A DNA stretch of 64,000 bases from Gordonia sp. SL306. Its GTDB lineage: Bacteria; Actinomycetota; Actinomycetes; Mycobacteriales; Mycobacteriaceae. This document shows, piece after piece, positions 1 through 9,553 of the stretch (its first letter is position 1; every line of letters begins with the position of its first letter). The notes beneath the pieces were generated by a model. The model was not told the origin of the DNA. It saw nothing but the letters and a program-made list of their open reading frames with translations, and ran no database searches. The stretch is from contig NZ_CP113063.1 in NCBI RefSeq assembly GCF_026625785.1, positions 434,001 through 498,000 on the forward strand, given 5' to 3'. The position numbers and the translations under genes were made by a program.

Positions 1-672
1 GTGAAGCAGACCCAGACCTCGGTCCGCGACCTCCTGGCCAATCCGGTGATCTGGCGGCGATTCATCTTCTTGGTGCTGCTGATGACGGCGTTCAACTGGA
101 TGAGCCACGGGACCCAGGACATCTATCCGACCTTCCTGAAGGCGACCGAGCACGGCGGGGCGGAACTCGCCAAGAGCACGGCGACCTGGATCGCGGTGAT
201 CTACAACGTCGGTGCGATCATCGGCGGCCTCATCGCCGGCGCGCTGTCCGAACGGTACGGCCGCAAGGTGCTGATCGTCGCGTGCGCACTTCTCGCACTG
301 CCGATCGTGCCCCTGTTCGCCTACTCCACCACCGCAGGCAGTCTGGCCCTGGGGGCGTTCCTGATGCAGGTGATGGTCCAGGGCGCCTGGGGTGTGATCC
401 CCGCCCATCTGACCGAACTGTCACCCGACGAGATCCGTGGGTTCTACCCCGGTGTGACATATCAGTTGGGCAACTGCCTGGCCGCGTTCAATCTCCCCAT
501 CCAGGAGCGCCTCGCCGAGGGACACGGCTATCCGTTTGCGTTGTCGGTGACGATCGTGCCGGTCCTGATCGTCGTGATCGTGCTGACGACGCTCGGCAGG
601 GAACGCAAGGGCGTGGTGTTCGGGACCACGCAGACAAGTGCGCAGTCCACCGTCGACGCCGAGTCCGGCTGA
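1..672 (+). CDS. MFS transporter, C-terminal part (5' end outside window)
   Basis: Membrane carrier of the major facilitator superfamily that probably moves a small organic acid or sugar; the substrate cannot be read. The 223 visible residues hold about six hydrophobic segments and the MFS loop motif [11 protein letters not shown] at about residues 80-90, which looks like the second half of a 12-helix transporter. The GTG at base 1 is almost surely internal, so the gene starts upstream. It ends in a short polar tail. It converges on the metE-like gene. The layout (charged loop, then helices ending near [11 protein letters not shown]) resembles the SHS/lactate-type branch, but that is a weak impression. 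Confidence 0.75.
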   Translation: MKQTQTSVRDLLANPVIWRRFIFLVLLMTAFNWMSHGTQDIYPTFLKATEHGGAELAKSTATWIAVIYNVGAIIGGLIAGALSERYGRKVLIVACALLALPIVPLFAYSTTAGSLALGAFLMQVMVQGAWGVIPAHLTELSPDEIRGFYPGVTYQLGNCLAAFNLPIQERLAEGHGYPFALSVTIVPVLIVVIVLTTLGRERKGVVFGTTQTSAQSTVDAESG

Positions 673-712
673 CGCTCTCCCCCGGAAGGAGTCGGACTCT
701 CCCGACAGCGAG

Positions 713-1735
713 CTAGAGGGCCGTCGGGTCGGCGGCCAGCAGTTCGCCTGCTGCCGCGCAGAGACCGAGGGCGGCCTTCGCCCACGCCGGGGTGGCACCT
801 GCCAGACCGCACGTCGGACTGACCATGACGTTGTGCGACAGCACTTTCCGATCCAGGCCGATTCTGTCGGTGAGCGCCGCGAGGCGCGTGGCGACGATCT
901 CAGCGCGGAGTTCCCGATCGCCACGGACGGCCGGGACGACACCCGCCACCAGCACATCGCCCCGGTCGATCACCGATCCGATGCCGTCGAGGTCCGTGGT
1001 GGTGGGCGAGGTGACGTCGAGCGACCATGCGACGCCCCGGAGTCGTTCGACCAGATCCCAGCGCGGCGCCGCGCAGCTGTGGACGATCGTCGGACGGCCG
1101 ACCTGTTCGACCACCCCGTGCAGGGACTCGGCGACGTCGGCCACCGGCACCGCGGGAATGGTGTCGAAACGCGTCAGGGGCGTCACCGCACCATCGATGA
1201 CCTGGCCGATCATCGGCTCGTCGAGTTGCACGACGACCTCGGCACCGAGCCGTCGGGTCACCTCGCCGACGAGTTCGCGGAGTCCCTCCGCCGTGGAGGC
1301 CACCACGTCGTGCCACGCGCCGTGGTCGCGCAACACCTTGTGTCCGGCGCGGAGCTCCACCGACGCAGACAAAGTGAACGGGCCACATGCCTGGATCTTG
1401 AACGGTCGGCCCGTCCCGCGGAAACCCGCTCTGTCCCAGAGCTCCTCGACGGCATCGAGGTCGGCGCGCAAGAAGTCCCGGGAGCTCCGGGAGATCGCCG
1501 ACCCGCGAGCGGCGAGCCGATAGCCCCACGTTCCCGCATCCATCGGCAGATCCACCAGGACCGCCGCCATGCGACCGACCATGTCGGCGCCGGCGCCCCG
1601 GTCCGGTAGTTCGGCGAGGTGGGCGAGATCCAGTTCGCCGTTGATCACCGCAGCGGTCTCTCGCGGATCGGTCCCCGGCATCGAACCGATGCCGGTGCCG
1701 ACACCGCCGCCGAGGCCGTGATTCGGTTGGTTCAC
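713..1735 (-). CDS. MetE C-terminal-like (cobalamin-independent methionine synthase fold) protein
   Basis: 340 residues with a UROD/MetE-type TIM barrel, equivalent to the catalytic half of cobalamin-independent methionine synthase but far shorter than full MetE (about 750 aa). Seen: a start region [22 protein letters not shown] near the middle, and a potential zinc-ligand stretch IVHSCAAP. It matches Rv3015c of M. tuberculosis by context and length. The start is GTG at 1735, whose last two bases are the first two of the mnmA stop TGA, so translation is probably coupled. Methionine synthase activity is unproven; a methyl-transfer or tRNA-thiolation-linked role is possible from the operon. Confidence 0.85.
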   Translation of the reverse strand: MNQPNHGLGGGVGTGIGSMPGTDPRETAAVINGELDLAHLAELPDRGAGADMVGRMAAVLVDLPMDAGTWGYRLAARGSAISRSSRDFLRADLDAVEELWDRAGFRGTGRPFKIQACGPFTLSASVELRAGHKVLRDHGAWHDVVASTAEGLRELVGEVTRRLGAEVVVQLDEPMIGQVIDGAVTPLTRFDTIPAVPVADVAESLHGVVEQVGRPTIVHSCAAPRWDLVERLRGVAWSLDVTSPTTTDLDGIGSVIDRGDVLVAGVVPAVRGDRELRAEIVATRLAALTDRIGLDRKVLSHNVMVSPTCGLAGATPAWAKAALGLCAAAGELLAADPTAL

Positions 1736-2877
1736 GCGTTACGACCGGACACGACCGGGTCCGGGCGCACGCCCGACGCCGGATCGGAATCGGTCGCCAG
1801 GATGCGCCCCGAGCCCAGCACCAGGTCGCCCTGCTCCGCGTCGGGCAGATAGAGGACCGCGGCCTGCCCCTTGGCGACGCCGGTCAGCGGTGTGCGCAGG
1901 GCGATCTCGATCACCGGTCGACCGTCGCGGACGGTCGGGGTCGCGACGACCGGGGCGAGGCCGCCGTGTGCACGGACCTGGACCATCGCCTCGAACGGCC
2001 CGTCCGGTGCGGTGCCGGCGGTCCAGACGGGCCGATGTGCGGTGATCGACCAGACGTCGAGACGGGCGGCCGAGCCGACGGTGACCGTCCCCGAGTCCGG
2101 GTCGATCTCCGTCACGTAGCGGGGCCTGCCGTCGGAGGCCGGAGCCTCGATCCCCAGGCCCTTGCGCTGACCGATGGTGAAGCCGTGGACGCCGTCGTGG
2201 TCGGCGAGCCGGTCGCCGGTGTCGGCATCGACCACCGCCCCCGGCCGGATGCCGATGTTCGCGCCGAGGAACGCGCGGGTGTCACCGGTCGGGATGAAGC
2301 AGATGTCGTGCGAGTCGGGCTTCTCGGCGACCGCAAGGCCACGCCGTGCGGCCTCGGCGCGGATCTCCCCCTTGGGGGTGTCGCCCACCGGGAACATCGC
2401 CCGGGACAGCTGGTCGGCGGTGAGCACCGCGAGCACGTAGGACTGGTCCTTGTCCTCGTCGACGGCACGGCGCAGCTCACCGCCGTCGAGGCGGGCGTAG
2501 TGACCGGTCGCGAGGGCGTCGAACCCGAGCGCCGCAGCCTTCTGGGCGAGCGCGGAGAACTTGATCTTCTCGTTGCAGGTCAGACACGGATTCGGGGTCT
2601 CTCCCGCGGCGTAGGCGTCGACGAACTCGTCGATGACGTCGTCCTTGAAGCGATCGGCGAAGTCCCACACATAGAAGGGAATCCCGAGAACGTCCGCGAC
2701 TCGTCGGGCATCCGACGCGTCCTCTCGCGAGCAACAACCGCGAGAGCCGGTGCGCAGGGCCCCGGGGGCGGTCGAGAGCGCCAGGTGCACCCCGACGACG
2801 TCGTGTCCGGCGTCCACCGCACGGGCGGCGGCCACCGACGAGTCGACGCCGCCGCTCATCGCTGCCAATACTCGCAT
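1732..2877 (-). CDS. mnmA: tRNA-specific 2-thiouridylase MnmA
   Basis: Transfers sulfur to U34 of tRNAs for Lys, Glu and Gln using ATP and a persulfide from the cysteine desulfurase. The 381-residue protein starts with the PP-loop [12 protein letters not shown] and has the two catalytic cysteine regions NPCLTCN and SHDICFIP. The start at 2877 is chosen because its ATG overlaps the iscS stop (ATGA) and it places the PP-loop right at the N-terminus; a longer in-frame reading to 3147 would run back inside iscS. Order iscS-mnmA-metE-like supports direct sulfur relay. Known family, high confidence. Confidence 0.97.
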   Translation of the reverse strand: MRVLAAMSGGVDSSVAAARAVDAGHDVVGVHLALSTAPGALRTGSRGCCSREDASDARRVADVLGIPFYVWDFADRFKDDVIDEFVDAYAAGETPNPCLTCNEKIKFSALAQKAAALGFDALATGHYARLDGGELRRAVDEDKDQSYVLAVLTADQLSRAMFPVGDTPKGEIRAEAARRGLAVAEKPDSHDICFIPTGDTRAFLGANIGIRPGAVVDADTGDRLADHDGVHGFTIGQRKGLGIEAPASDGRPRYVTEIDPDSGTVTVGSAARLDVWSITAHRPVWTAGTAPDGPFEAMVQVRAHGGLAPVVATPTVRDGRPVIEIALRTPLTGVAKGQAAVLYLPDAEQGDLVLGSGRILATDSDPASGVRPDPVVSGRNA

Positions 2878-4085
2878 CAGCGTCCCTTTCCTGTCGGTGA
2901 CGAGACCAGTCCCGCGGCCCGTGCGCGATCGACGACCTGGCCGATCACCTCGGCCACCGCGTCGACATCGGCTGCCGTTGAACTCGGCGCGAGGGAGAAA
3001 CGCAAGGATCCGCGTGCCGTCGAGACGTCGAGTCCCATGGCCAGCAGGACGTGACTCGCCTGAGCCACCCCGGCGGTGCAGGCGGATCCCGTGGAGCACT
3101 CGACGCCGTTGGCGTCGAGCAGCATCAACAGGGAGTCGCCCTCGCATCCGTCGAAGGAGACGTGAACATTTCCGGGCAGTCGCCGCTCGTCGCGGGGCCC
3201 GTTGACGGTGGTGTCCGGCACGTCGAGCAGGGCGTCGAACAGCCGGTTGCGGAGTGCGACGACGTGCTCGGTGGCAGCAGGCATGTGCTCGATCGACAGT
3301 CGCAGCGCGGTCGCCATACCCACCGCACCGGCCACGTCCTGGGTGCCCGACCGCACGTCGCGCTCATGTCCGCCGCCGTGCAGCAGGGGTACACATTCGA
3401 CGTCGCGGCGCAGAAGCAGCGCGCCGACTCCCTGCGGCCCACCGAATTTGTGCGCGGCCAGACTCAGCGCCGACAGTCCGCTCGTCCCGAAATCGACCGG
3501 GATGTGGCCGACGGCCTGGATGGCGTCCGAGTGCACGGGGATTCCGAACTCGGCACCGACCGCTGCGATCTCGGCGATCGGCTGGATCGTCCCGACCTCG
3601 TTGTTGGCCCACATGATCGAGATCAACGCGGTCTCGTCCGCGTGCGCCGCCAATTCGGCGCGCAACCACGACGACGAGACGAAGCCCTGGGCGTCGACCG
3701 GTGCGATCACGAGTTCGGCGCCGGCCGCATCGGCGAGCCAGGTCGCCGGATCGAGAACCGCATGATGCTCGACGGCCGACACGACGACCCTGCGCCGCTC
3801 GGGATTCTCCCGGCGGCGAGCCGCATAGATGCCCTTGAGCGCGAGGTTGTCGGACTCGGTGCCACCGCCGGTGAAGATCACCTCGGAGGGCCGTGCACCC
3901 ACCGACGAGGCGATGGATTCCCTCGCCTCTTCGAGTCTGCGTCGAGCCCAGCGACCCGAACCGTGCAACGACGACGCGTTGCCCGGCTGCGCGAAGACAG
4001 CCGTCATCGCCTCGACGGCGTCGGGAAGCATCGCTGTCGACGCAGCGTGGTCGAGGTAGACCGGGGCTCGAGAAGGCATGGACAT
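2877..4085 (-). CDS. iscS: Cysteine desulfurase (IscS/NifS class V aminotransferase)
   Basis: PLP enzyme that takes sulfur from L-cysteine and holds it as a persulfide for thio-modification (here probably MnmA) and possibly Fe-S assembly. Visible: [12 protein letters not shown] at the N-terminus, the PLP lysine in [11 protein letters not shown], and the active-site cysteine loop [11 protein letters not shown] near residue 340. About 402 aa, normal for the family. Start ATG at 4085; an ATG at 4079 is equally possible since neither has a strong ribosome site. First gene of a three-gene minus-strand operon; its TGA overlaps the mnmA ATG. Confidence 0.95.
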   Translation of the reverse strand: MSMPSRAPVYLDHAASTAMLPDAVEAMTAVFAQPGNASSLHGSGRWARRRLEEARESIASSVGARPSEVIFTGGGTESDNLALKGIYAARRRENPERRRVVVSAVEHHAVLDPATWLADAAGAELVIAPVDAQGFVSSSWLRAELAAHADETALISIMWANNEVGTIQPIAEIAAVGAEFGIPVHSDAIQAVGHIPVDFGTSGLSALSLAAHKFGGPQGVGALLLRRDVECVPLLHGGGHERDVRSGTQDVAGAVGMATALRLSIEHMPAATEHVVALRNRLFDALLDVPDTTVNGPRDERRLPGNVHVSFDGCEGDSLLMLLDANGVECSTGSACTAGVAQASHVLLAMGLDVSTARGSLRFSLAPSSTAADVDAVAEVIGQVVDRARAAGLVSSPTGKGR

Positions 4086-4178
4086 GTCGTTGCAAGGATA
4101 AACGCGCGAACACCGCCGACCAATTCCCGCGCATCGGACAACGGGGATCACACTGCGATGACCATCGGTTCCGATCGC

Positions 4179-5264
4179 TCAGCTGTCGAGCAGCAACACC
4201 GGTTTGATCGTGGCGCCGGTGAGCGAATCGGTCGCTGCGCGCTCGATCTCGGCGAACGGGTAGACGGTGATCAGGTCGTCGAGCGGCAGCTGCCCGGCGG
4301 CGTACAGGTCCGCGAGCTCGGGGATGATCTCGTCCGGCACCACGTCGCCTTCGATGACGCCCCGGATCGCCACCCCTTTGTACAGCACGGACATCACGTC
4401 GAACTCGAGGCTGCGACCGATCCCGACCAGCGCTATGTCGCCGCGCGACTCGGCGGCCGCAACGGCCGCGGCGAACACGTCCTGACGAGCGGTGGTGTCG
4501 ATGGCGTGGTCCGTGCCTCGCCCGTGCCGGGCGACCACCTCGGCGGCGAGGTCGTCGGTGGTGGCGGGGTCGATGGTCGCGCACGCCCCGAATTTCTCGG
4601 CGATGGCCCGACGAGCGGCGATCGGATCCACTGCCACCACCCGCGCTCCGGCACGGGCCGCGGCCAGCACCGAACACAGGCCGACACTGCCCGCGCCGTA
4701 CACGGTGAGCGTCGCACCGGGCGCCGGCCGGAGGACCCTGGTCACCGTGCCGTAGCCGGTCTGCACCCCGCAGCCGAGCGGGGCCGCGATGACCGGCGGC
4801 AGGGTGTCCGGCACCGGAATCGTGTTGTCCTCGTGGGTGATCGCATACGTGGCGAAGCTGGACTGACCGAAGAAGCCGCCGAAGATGGGGGCGCCGTCGC
4901 GGGTGAGCGTCGGCGTGCCGTCCGGCCGTCCGGCCGTGTTGAGGCCCGCGGTGCAGTACGCGGGGTGTCCGGCGCAGCATTGCGTGCAGGTGCGGCAACT
5001 GCGGTAGGTCAGCGACACCGCCTCGCCGGGACGCACGCGCGTGACCCCTGGTCCGACGGCCTCGACCACCCCGGCACCCTCATGGCCGAACACCTGCGGG
5101 CATCGTCGCGTCGACCAGGTCGCGCGCATCCCCAGATCGGTGTGGCAGATGCCGACCGCCCGAATCCGTACAAGCACCTCACCGGTGCGTGGTGCATCGA
5201 TCTCGAGCGGTGTCACCTCGAACGGGCCGCCGGGCACCGAGACCACGGCGGCGTCGATCCGCAC
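4179..5264 (-). CDS. Zinc-dependent NAD(P) alcohol dehydrogenase, aryl-alcohol type
   Basis: Medium-chain dehydrogenase of 361 aa that oxidises an alcohol to an aldehyde. Visible: catalytic zinc ligands in GICHTDLG and FGHEGAG, a structural-zinc loop of four cysteines (CRTCTQCCAGHPAYC), and the nucleotide fold VYGAGSVGLCSVLAAARAGA, with VDP after the second strand suggesting NAD preference. The FGGFFGQSSFATYA stretch is typical of benzyl/aryl-alcohol dehydrogenases (XylB-like). Starts with GTG three bases after the DUF4334 gene, so the two are one operon. The true substrate is not readable. Confidence 0.9.
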   Translation of the reverse strand: MRIDAAVVSVPGGPFEVTPLEIDAPRTGEVLVRIRAVGICHTDLGMRATWSTRRCPQVFGHEGAGVVEAVGPGVTRVRPGEAVSLTYRSCRTCTQCCAGHPAYCTAGLNTAGRPDGTPTLTRDGAPIFGGFFGQSSFATYAITHEDNTIPVPDTLPPVIAAPLGCGVQTGYGTVTRVLRPAPGATLTVYGAGSVGLCSVLAAARAGARVVAVDPIAARRAIAEKFGACATIDPATTDDLAAEVVARHGRGTDHAIDTTARQDVFAAAVAAAESRGDIALVGIGRSLEFDVMSVLYKGVAIRGVIEGDVVPDEIIPELADLYAAGQLPLDDLITVYPFAEIERAATDSLTGATIKPVLLLDS

Positions 5265-5267
5265 CCG

Positions 5268-5753
5268 TCAGACCCGTTCGAGCAGGAAGTACAGGTGGCG
5301 ACCGTCGACGACCGCAGCCTTGCCGTTCATGATGCCCATGACGGTGTTCTCGTCCACTTTCTTGAAATGGTCGATGACGGCCTGCCCGTCGTAGACCATC
5401 GACGCCGTGACCTCGCCGCGGAACTCGACCGCCCACAGGCTTGCCTCGCCCTTGCCGAGTTCGGTGTTCGAGAACAGGTCGCCGTTCTCGTCTCGGCACA
5501 TCAGCGGTTGAACGTCGGAACGCGACGTGAAGGTCTTGCCGAACCAGCCCGCCTTGTCCAGCAGACCGTTGACCGGATGTCCGGTGGTGAACTCGTCGCC
5601 CTTCCACGCGCCGAACATCTCCTCCGGACGCAGGGTTTCCAGGGCGGTCCACACCGCGTCGAGTTCGGCGTCGTCGACCAGGCCGGTCACGGACCTGAGT
5701 TCGGTGAATCGTGCCCGGGCCTCGGCTCGGGACAGGGCCGGTGCGGAAGTCAT
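5268..5753 (-). CDS. GXWXG / DUF4334 domain protein
   Basis: Small soluble protein of 161 aa of unknown function. Residues about 45-65 (EEMFGAWKGDEFTTGHPVNG) fit the GXWXG family and the C-terminal half (ENTVMGIMNGKA, LYFLLERV) fits DUF4334. It has no signal peptide or membrane segment. A good ribosome site (AGGAGG) lies about 10 bases before the ATG. It leads the operon with the dehydrogenase, so a role in handling the alcohol or aldehyde is inferred from context only. The leader also holds a GC-rich inverted repeat (5785-5802). Confidence 0.88.
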   Translation of the reverse strand: MTSAPALSRAEARARFTELRSVTGLVDDAELDAVWTALETLRPEEMFGAWKGDEFTTGHPVNGLLDKAGWFGKTFTSRSDVQPLMCRDENGDLFSNTELGKGEASLWAVEFRGEVTASMVYDGQAVIDHFKKVDENTVMGIMNGKAAVVDGRHLYFLLERV

Positions 5754-5812
5754 GGCTGAAACGCCTCCTGGTGATCATCACGACGCCGGGCGGGCGCCCG
5801 GCTCAGAGATAC

Positions 5813-5831
5813 AACATATATGAGATATGTT
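5813..5831. promoter_or_regulatory. 19-bp AT-rich palindrome, probable operator of the dehydrogenase operon
   Basis: AACATAT at 5813-5819 and its exact reverse complement ATATGTT at 5825-5831, separated by five bases. It lies 60 bp upstream of the DUF4334/dehydrogenase operon and is strikingly AT-rich for this GC-rich DNA. It overlaps the only plausible promoter region (minus-strand TGTATC hexamer just downstream), so it looks like a repressor or activator site. The regulator is not in the neighbourhood. Confidence 0.6.
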
Positions 5832-5855
5832 CCAGGGTCAGGCGGTGGACGGCGG

Positions 5856-6737
5856 TCAGGACGTGACCAGACGTTCGCAGCGGGTGGCCAGGGTCCGACG
5901 ATCGGTGTCGGGCAGCTGCGACTCGTGCACACGGATGTCGACCGTCAGGCCGCGCGCCCGCAGGACGCGACGCAGGGTGTCCAACGGCGTGTCGTCGCCG
6001 ATGAAACCAGGGACGGAGGTCGGCGATCCGTCCATCGCGGTGAACACCAGTCGGATCGGTGTCACCGGGACACCGGCATCGATCGCGGCCTGGAAGAACG
6101 CCGGACGGAACCGCCCGGCCTCTCGCCCACACCACGTGGTGCCCTCCGGGAACACCGCGACCGATCGGTCCCGGTGGAGTTCATCGACCGCGCTGCGAAT
6201 CGTCGTGGGGAGCTCGCGCAGTGAGGCCCGCTCGACCGGGATGATGCCGAGGCGCCGTGCCAGACCCGAGATCACCGGCATCGTCGTCACGTCGGACTTG
6301 GCGACGAAATGCGAGGGGCTCACCACTGCGACCGCCAGGATGTCGAGGTAGGAGATGTGATTGGCGACGACCAGGCCCCTGGATGTCCCGGCGAACGGGC
6401 GCCGGTCGTCGATGCGGACGCAGACGCCGAGAGCGGCCAGCAGGTGTCTCGCTGCCCGGCTGAGGAACCGCCGGCGCAGCAGCCGCGGGGCGAGCGCCAC
6501 CATCGGTCCGAACGTGGCGAGGAAACACACGACCGCCATCAACCGGACCATCCGGACGATCACCACCACGCGGTTCACCACGGCCGGTGTCTGCTCGCGA
6601 CAGTGATCGCCGCACCGGCTCACCGGGTACCACGCGTGGCGTGTGTCCGGTCGGGCCGGCGCGACGACCGGCGCAGGGGTCGGTGCCGTGGCCGATCGCG
6701 GCTGCGAAAGCCCCGGCGCGGCCAGCGCGGCCGTCAT
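5856..6737 (-). CDS. 1-acyl-sn-glycerol-3-phosphate acyltransferase family (PlsC/OlsA-like)
   Basis: Membrane-bound O-acyltransferase of 293 aa. Visible: one or two hydrophobic segments at about residues 55-90, the PlsC signature NHISYLD (HxxxxD variant) and the substrate-binding FPEGTTW. The start at 6737 is fixed by an ATGA overlap with the upstream GNAT gene. It matches Rv3026c by position. Paired with an OlsB-like N-acyltransferase it may acylate lyso-ornithine lipid rather than lysophosphatidate; that assignment is inference. A long Ala/Pro-rich head precedes the catalytic part. Confidence 0.88.
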   Translation of the reverse strand: MTAALAAPGLSQPRSATAPTPAPVVAPARPDTRHAWYPVSRCGDHCREQTPAVVNRVVVIVRMVRLMAVVCFLATFGPMVALAPRLLRRRFLSRAARHLLAALGVCVRIDDRRPFAGTSRGLVVANHISYLDILAVAVVSPSHFVAKSDVTTMPVISGLARRLGIIPVERASLRELPTTIRSAVDELHRDRSVAVFPEGTTWCGREAGRFRPAFFQAAIDAGVPVTPIRLVFTAMDGSPTSVPGFIGDDTPLDTLRRVLRARGLTVDIRVHESQLPDTDRRTLATRCERLVTS

Positions 6738-7555
6738 GCGCGCGCTCCCACCGCGAGCCGGTCGACGCACGACCGCATTCGTTCGAGATACCGGTCGTTC
6801 CCGTGTCGCCGGTCGAGCACGGTGACGAAGTCCCCCACGTCGAATGCGGCATCGTGCGCCGGTTCACCGCAGACGCGAGCACCGAGCCGCAGATAGCCAC
6901 GCATCAGAGCGGGCATCGCCACCACATCCGGCGGTCCGATGTCGTCGAGACGCCGCCCGTCGATGTTCACGGGCAGATGCGGATACACCTGCCAGGCCGC
7001 CTGATGTCGATCCCGCAGGACGTCGCGAACACCGCGTAGCGAGCTTGCTCGCGGACCCGGTCCGCTCAGCGGCACCGACACACAACCCATCAGGTAGCGA
7101 AGGCCGGTGTCGTCGAGGTGGCGCAGGAGCGCCGCCCACATCAGCGCGGTCGTCGTGCCCTGGCGATGACCCGGGGCCACCACGGCGCGGCCCATCTCCA
7201 CGGTGTCCGCGGCGATGCAGGCGAGTTCGCGGACGTCGAACTCGGTGCCGGTGTACCACCCGCCGGCGGCCGCGGCGCGTGACGGCGACAGCAGCCGGGC
7301 CGACCCGATGAGCCCCTCGTCGGTGTGGCGGACCACCAGATGCTCGCAGAACTCGTCGAATCGGTCGCCGTCGCGGCGGGTGATCGGGTCACCGATGACG
7401 TCGGCGAAGCCGGGTTCCGCCCCGAACACCCGGTAGCGCAACTCCTGGATCTCGACGATGTCGGCGGGATCCTCGGTGAGACCCACGACCACCGGGCCGG
7501 CCATCAGGAGCGGACGGGCGACGCCGGTACGGGTCGGACTGGGCGCGAGTGTCAT
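6734..7555 (-). CDS. GNAT N-acyltransferase, OlsB / hemolysin-like family
   Basis: 273 aa protein of the acyl-ACP-dependent GNAT group that includes OlsB (3-hydroxyacyl-ACP:ornithine N-acyltransferase). Seen: ELRYRVFGAEPGF, then DEFCEHLVVRH, the long SPSRAAAAGGWYTGTEFD insertion, ELACIAADTVEMGR, and the acyl-carrier loop VAPGHRQGTTTALM. Matches Rv3027c by position. Start ATG at 7555 places the conserved core at the usual distance; a longer reading to 7606 is less likely. Overlaps the downstream acyltransferase by ATGA. Ornithine as acceptor is inferred, not shown. Confidence 0.85.
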   Translation of the reverse strand: MTLAPSPTRTGVARPLLMAGPVVVGLTEDPADIVEIQELRYRVFGAEPGFADVIGDPITRRDGDRFDEFCEHLVVRHTDEGLIGSARLLSPSRAAAAGGWYTGTEFDVRELACIAADTVEMGRAVVAPGHRQGTTTALMWAALLRHLDDTGLRYLMGCVSVPLSGPGPRASSLRGVRDVLRDRHQAAWQVYPHLPVNIDGRRLDDIGPPDVVAMPALMRGYLRLGARVCGEPAHDAAFDVGDFVTVLDRRHGNDRYLERMRSCVDRLAVGARA

Positions 7556-7661
7556 GCCCTGATGACATCCACCACGGACGACGGGGCGCCAACGGCGGCG
7601 TGTCATGTCGGTGCTGGGCCGGTGAACGTCGGCGACACCGGATGAACACGACCCGAAACGG

Positions 7662-7708
7662 CGATGGCCCCCCGGCGTGTCGACATGACACGGCCCGGGG
7701 GGCCATCG
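7662..7708 (-). terminator. Strong hairpin downstream of the etf genes
   Basis: 14-bp perfect stem (7662-7675 with 7695-7708, arm starting CGATGGCCCCCC) capped by a second 5-bp stem GTGTC/GACAC. It lies 15 bases past the etfA stop. There is no long U-run, as is common in these genomes, so it could act on either strand. Confidence 0.65.
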
Positions 7709-7722
7709 CTGAAGTGATCAGG

Positions 7723-8679
7723 TCACTTGCGCTTCTTGACCTCTTCGGTCAGCTGCGGGGCGACGTTGAACAGGTCGCCCACGATGCCGTAATCGGCGAT
7801 CTCGAAGATCGGCGCCTCTTCGTCCTTGTTGACGGCGATGATCGTCTTCGAGGTCTGCATGCCCGCGCGGTGCTGGATCGCACCGGAGATGCCGAGCGCG
7901 ATGTAGAGCTGCGGCGACACGGTCTTGCCCGTCTGACCGACCTGGAACTGGCCCGGGTAGTAGCCGGAGTCCACCGCGGCGCGCGAGGCACCGACGGCAG
8001 CACCGAGCGAGTCGGCGAGATCCTCGACCACGGAGAACTTGTCCGCGCTGCCGACGCCACGTCCACCGGACACGACGATCGACGCCTCGGTCAGTTCCGG
8101 CCGATCGCCGCCGACGTTCGGCTCGACCTTGGTGATCTTCACGACGCCCTCGGCCTGGGCCGGGACCTCGACGTCGACGCGCTCGCCTGCGCCGGCCTGC
8201 GGGGCCGCCTCGACACCACCCGGACGCACCGAGAAGACCGGGGTGTCGCCCTTGGCCTTGGCGTCGACGGTGAACGCACCGCCGAAGATGGAGTGGATAC
8301 CCACGCCACCCTCTTGCACGTCGATCACGTCGGCGAGCACGCCCGAGCCCAGGCGCACGCCCAGACGACCGGCGATCTCCTTGCCGTCGGCGGTGGCCGC
8401 GACCAGGATGCCCGCCGGGGAGGCCTGCTCGGCGATCGAAGCCAGGACATCGACCTGCGGGGTGACCAGGTAGCCCGCGGCGTCGTCGGACTCGGCGACG
8501 TAGACCTTCTCCGCACCGGCCTCCTTGAGGCCGTCGATGACACCGTCGGCCGATCCCGGCTTGCCGACGACAACCGCCGCAGGGGTGCCGAGGGCACGCG
8601 CAGCGGTGATCAGCTCGCTGGTGACCTTCTTGAGGGCGCCTTCGGCGTCCTGCTCCACGAGCACTAGTACTTCAGCCAT
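7723..8679 (-). CDS. etfA: Electron transfer flavoprotein alpha subunit
   Basis: FixB/EtfA, 318 aa. It binds FAD and passes electrons from acyl-CoA dehydrogenases to the membrane ETF:quinone oxidoreductase. The FAD site is visible in the C-terminal half: [15 protein letters not shown], then [16 protein letters not shown] and [11 protein letters not shown]. Start ATG has a good ribosome site (GGGAG, 10-12 bases upstream). It follows etfB by 57 bases in one transcript. It is Rv3028c (fixB) in M. tuberculosis order. The hairpin just past its end probably closes the operon. Confidence 0.97.
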   Translation of the reverse strand: MAEVLVLVEQDAEGALKKVTSELITAARALGTPAAVVVGKPGSADGVIDGLKEAGAEKVYVAESDDAAGYLVTPQVDVLASIAEQASPAGILVAATADGKEIAGRLGVRLGSGVLADVIDVQEGGVGIHSIFGGAFTVDAKAKGDTPVFSVRPGGVEAAPQAGAGERVDVEVPAQAEGVVKITKVEPNVGGDRPELTEASIVVSGGRGVGSADKFSVVEDLADSLGAAVGASRAAVDSGYYPGQFQVGQTGKTVSPQLYIALGISGAIQHRAGMQTSKTIIAVNKDEEAPIFEIADYGIVGDLFNVAPQLTEEVKKRK

Positions 8680-8736
8680 GTTCTTATCTCCCTGAATGTC
8701 TCTTTTATCGCCAGTTGCTCTGAGTGACCGTCCGGA

Positions 8737-9522
8737 CTAGATGATCTTCTGCGACACCAGGTATTCGGCGACCTTGGTGCCGCCGTCACCTTCGTCTGCG
8801 ACGCGCTCACCGGCGGTCTTCGGCGGCTTCGGATTCGATGCGGTCACCTCGGTGCCTGCGTGCTCGAGACCCACGTCGGTGGCCTCGACATCGATCTCCG
8901 CGAGGGTGACGACCTGAACTTCCTTCTTCTTGGCGGCCATGATGCCCTTGAAGGACGGGAAGCGCGGCTCGTTGATCTTCTCGTTGACACTCACGATCGC
9001 CGGCAACTGCGCTTCGATGTGGAAGATGCCGTCGTCGGTCTCGCGCTCACCGGTGAGGGTCTCGCCCTCCAGGGTCAGCTTGCGCAGATGGGTGAGGTGC
9101 GGGAGTTCCAGGTACTCGGCGATCATCGCGGGGATCGCACCGACCCGTCCGTCGGTGGCCTCGTTGCCCGCGATGACCAGCTCGACACCCTCCACCGTGC
9201 CGAGGGCGCGCGCCAGCACGTACGCGGTCTGCACCGCATCCGAGCCGTGCAGCTGATCGTCCTTGATGTGGATGGCCTTGTCGGCGCCCATCGACAGCGC
9301 CTTGCGGATCGCCTCGGTCGCGCGCTCGGGACCGGCGGTCAGCACGGTCACCTCGCCACCGTCGGCCTCCTTGATCTTCAGGGCCTCTTCGACCGCGCGC
9401 TCGTTGATCTCGTCGAGAACGGCGTCAGCGGCTTCGCGATCCAGGGTGTAGTCACCGTCGGTAAGCTTGCGCTCGGACCATGTGTCGGGAACCTGCTTGA
9501 TCAGAACGACAATGTTTGTCAT
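8737..9522 (-). CDS. etfB: Electron transfer flavoprotein beta subunit
   Basis: FixA/EtfB, 261 aa, partner of EtfA; binds AMP and forms the dimer that docks with dehydrogenases. Visible: MTNIVVLIKQVPDTW at the start, AVEEALKIKE, the AMP/dehydrogenase recognition region, and LPAIVSVNEKINEPR. The start is fixed by an AGGAGG ribosome site 12 bases upstream. An imperfect palindrome at 9554-9579 lies in its leader, so control by a lipid-metabolism TetR-type regulator is plausible. Rv3029c in M. tuberculosis order. Confidence 0.97.
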   Translation of the reverse strand: MTNIVVLIKQVPDTWSERKLTDGDYTLDREAADAVLDEINERAVEEALKIKEADGGEVTVLTAGPERATEAIRKALSMGADKAIHIKDDQLHGSDAVQTAYVLARALGTVEGVELVIAGNEATDGRVGAIPAMIAEYLELPHLTHLRKLTLEGETLTGERETDDGIFHIEAQLPAIVSVNEKINEPRFPSFKGIMAAKKKEVQVVTLAEIDVEATDVGLEHAGTEVTASNPKPPKTAGERVADEGDGGTKVAEYLVSQKII

Positions 9523-9553
9523 GGGTCTGCGTCGACCTCCTGCGTCGGTTTCT

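Noticed and set aside
3051-5759. Very long open frame of 902 codons on the plus strand
   Set aside because: It lies antisense to iscS, dehydrogenase and DUF4334, has an Arg/Asp/Gly-biased composition and no domain; a shadow caused by high GC.
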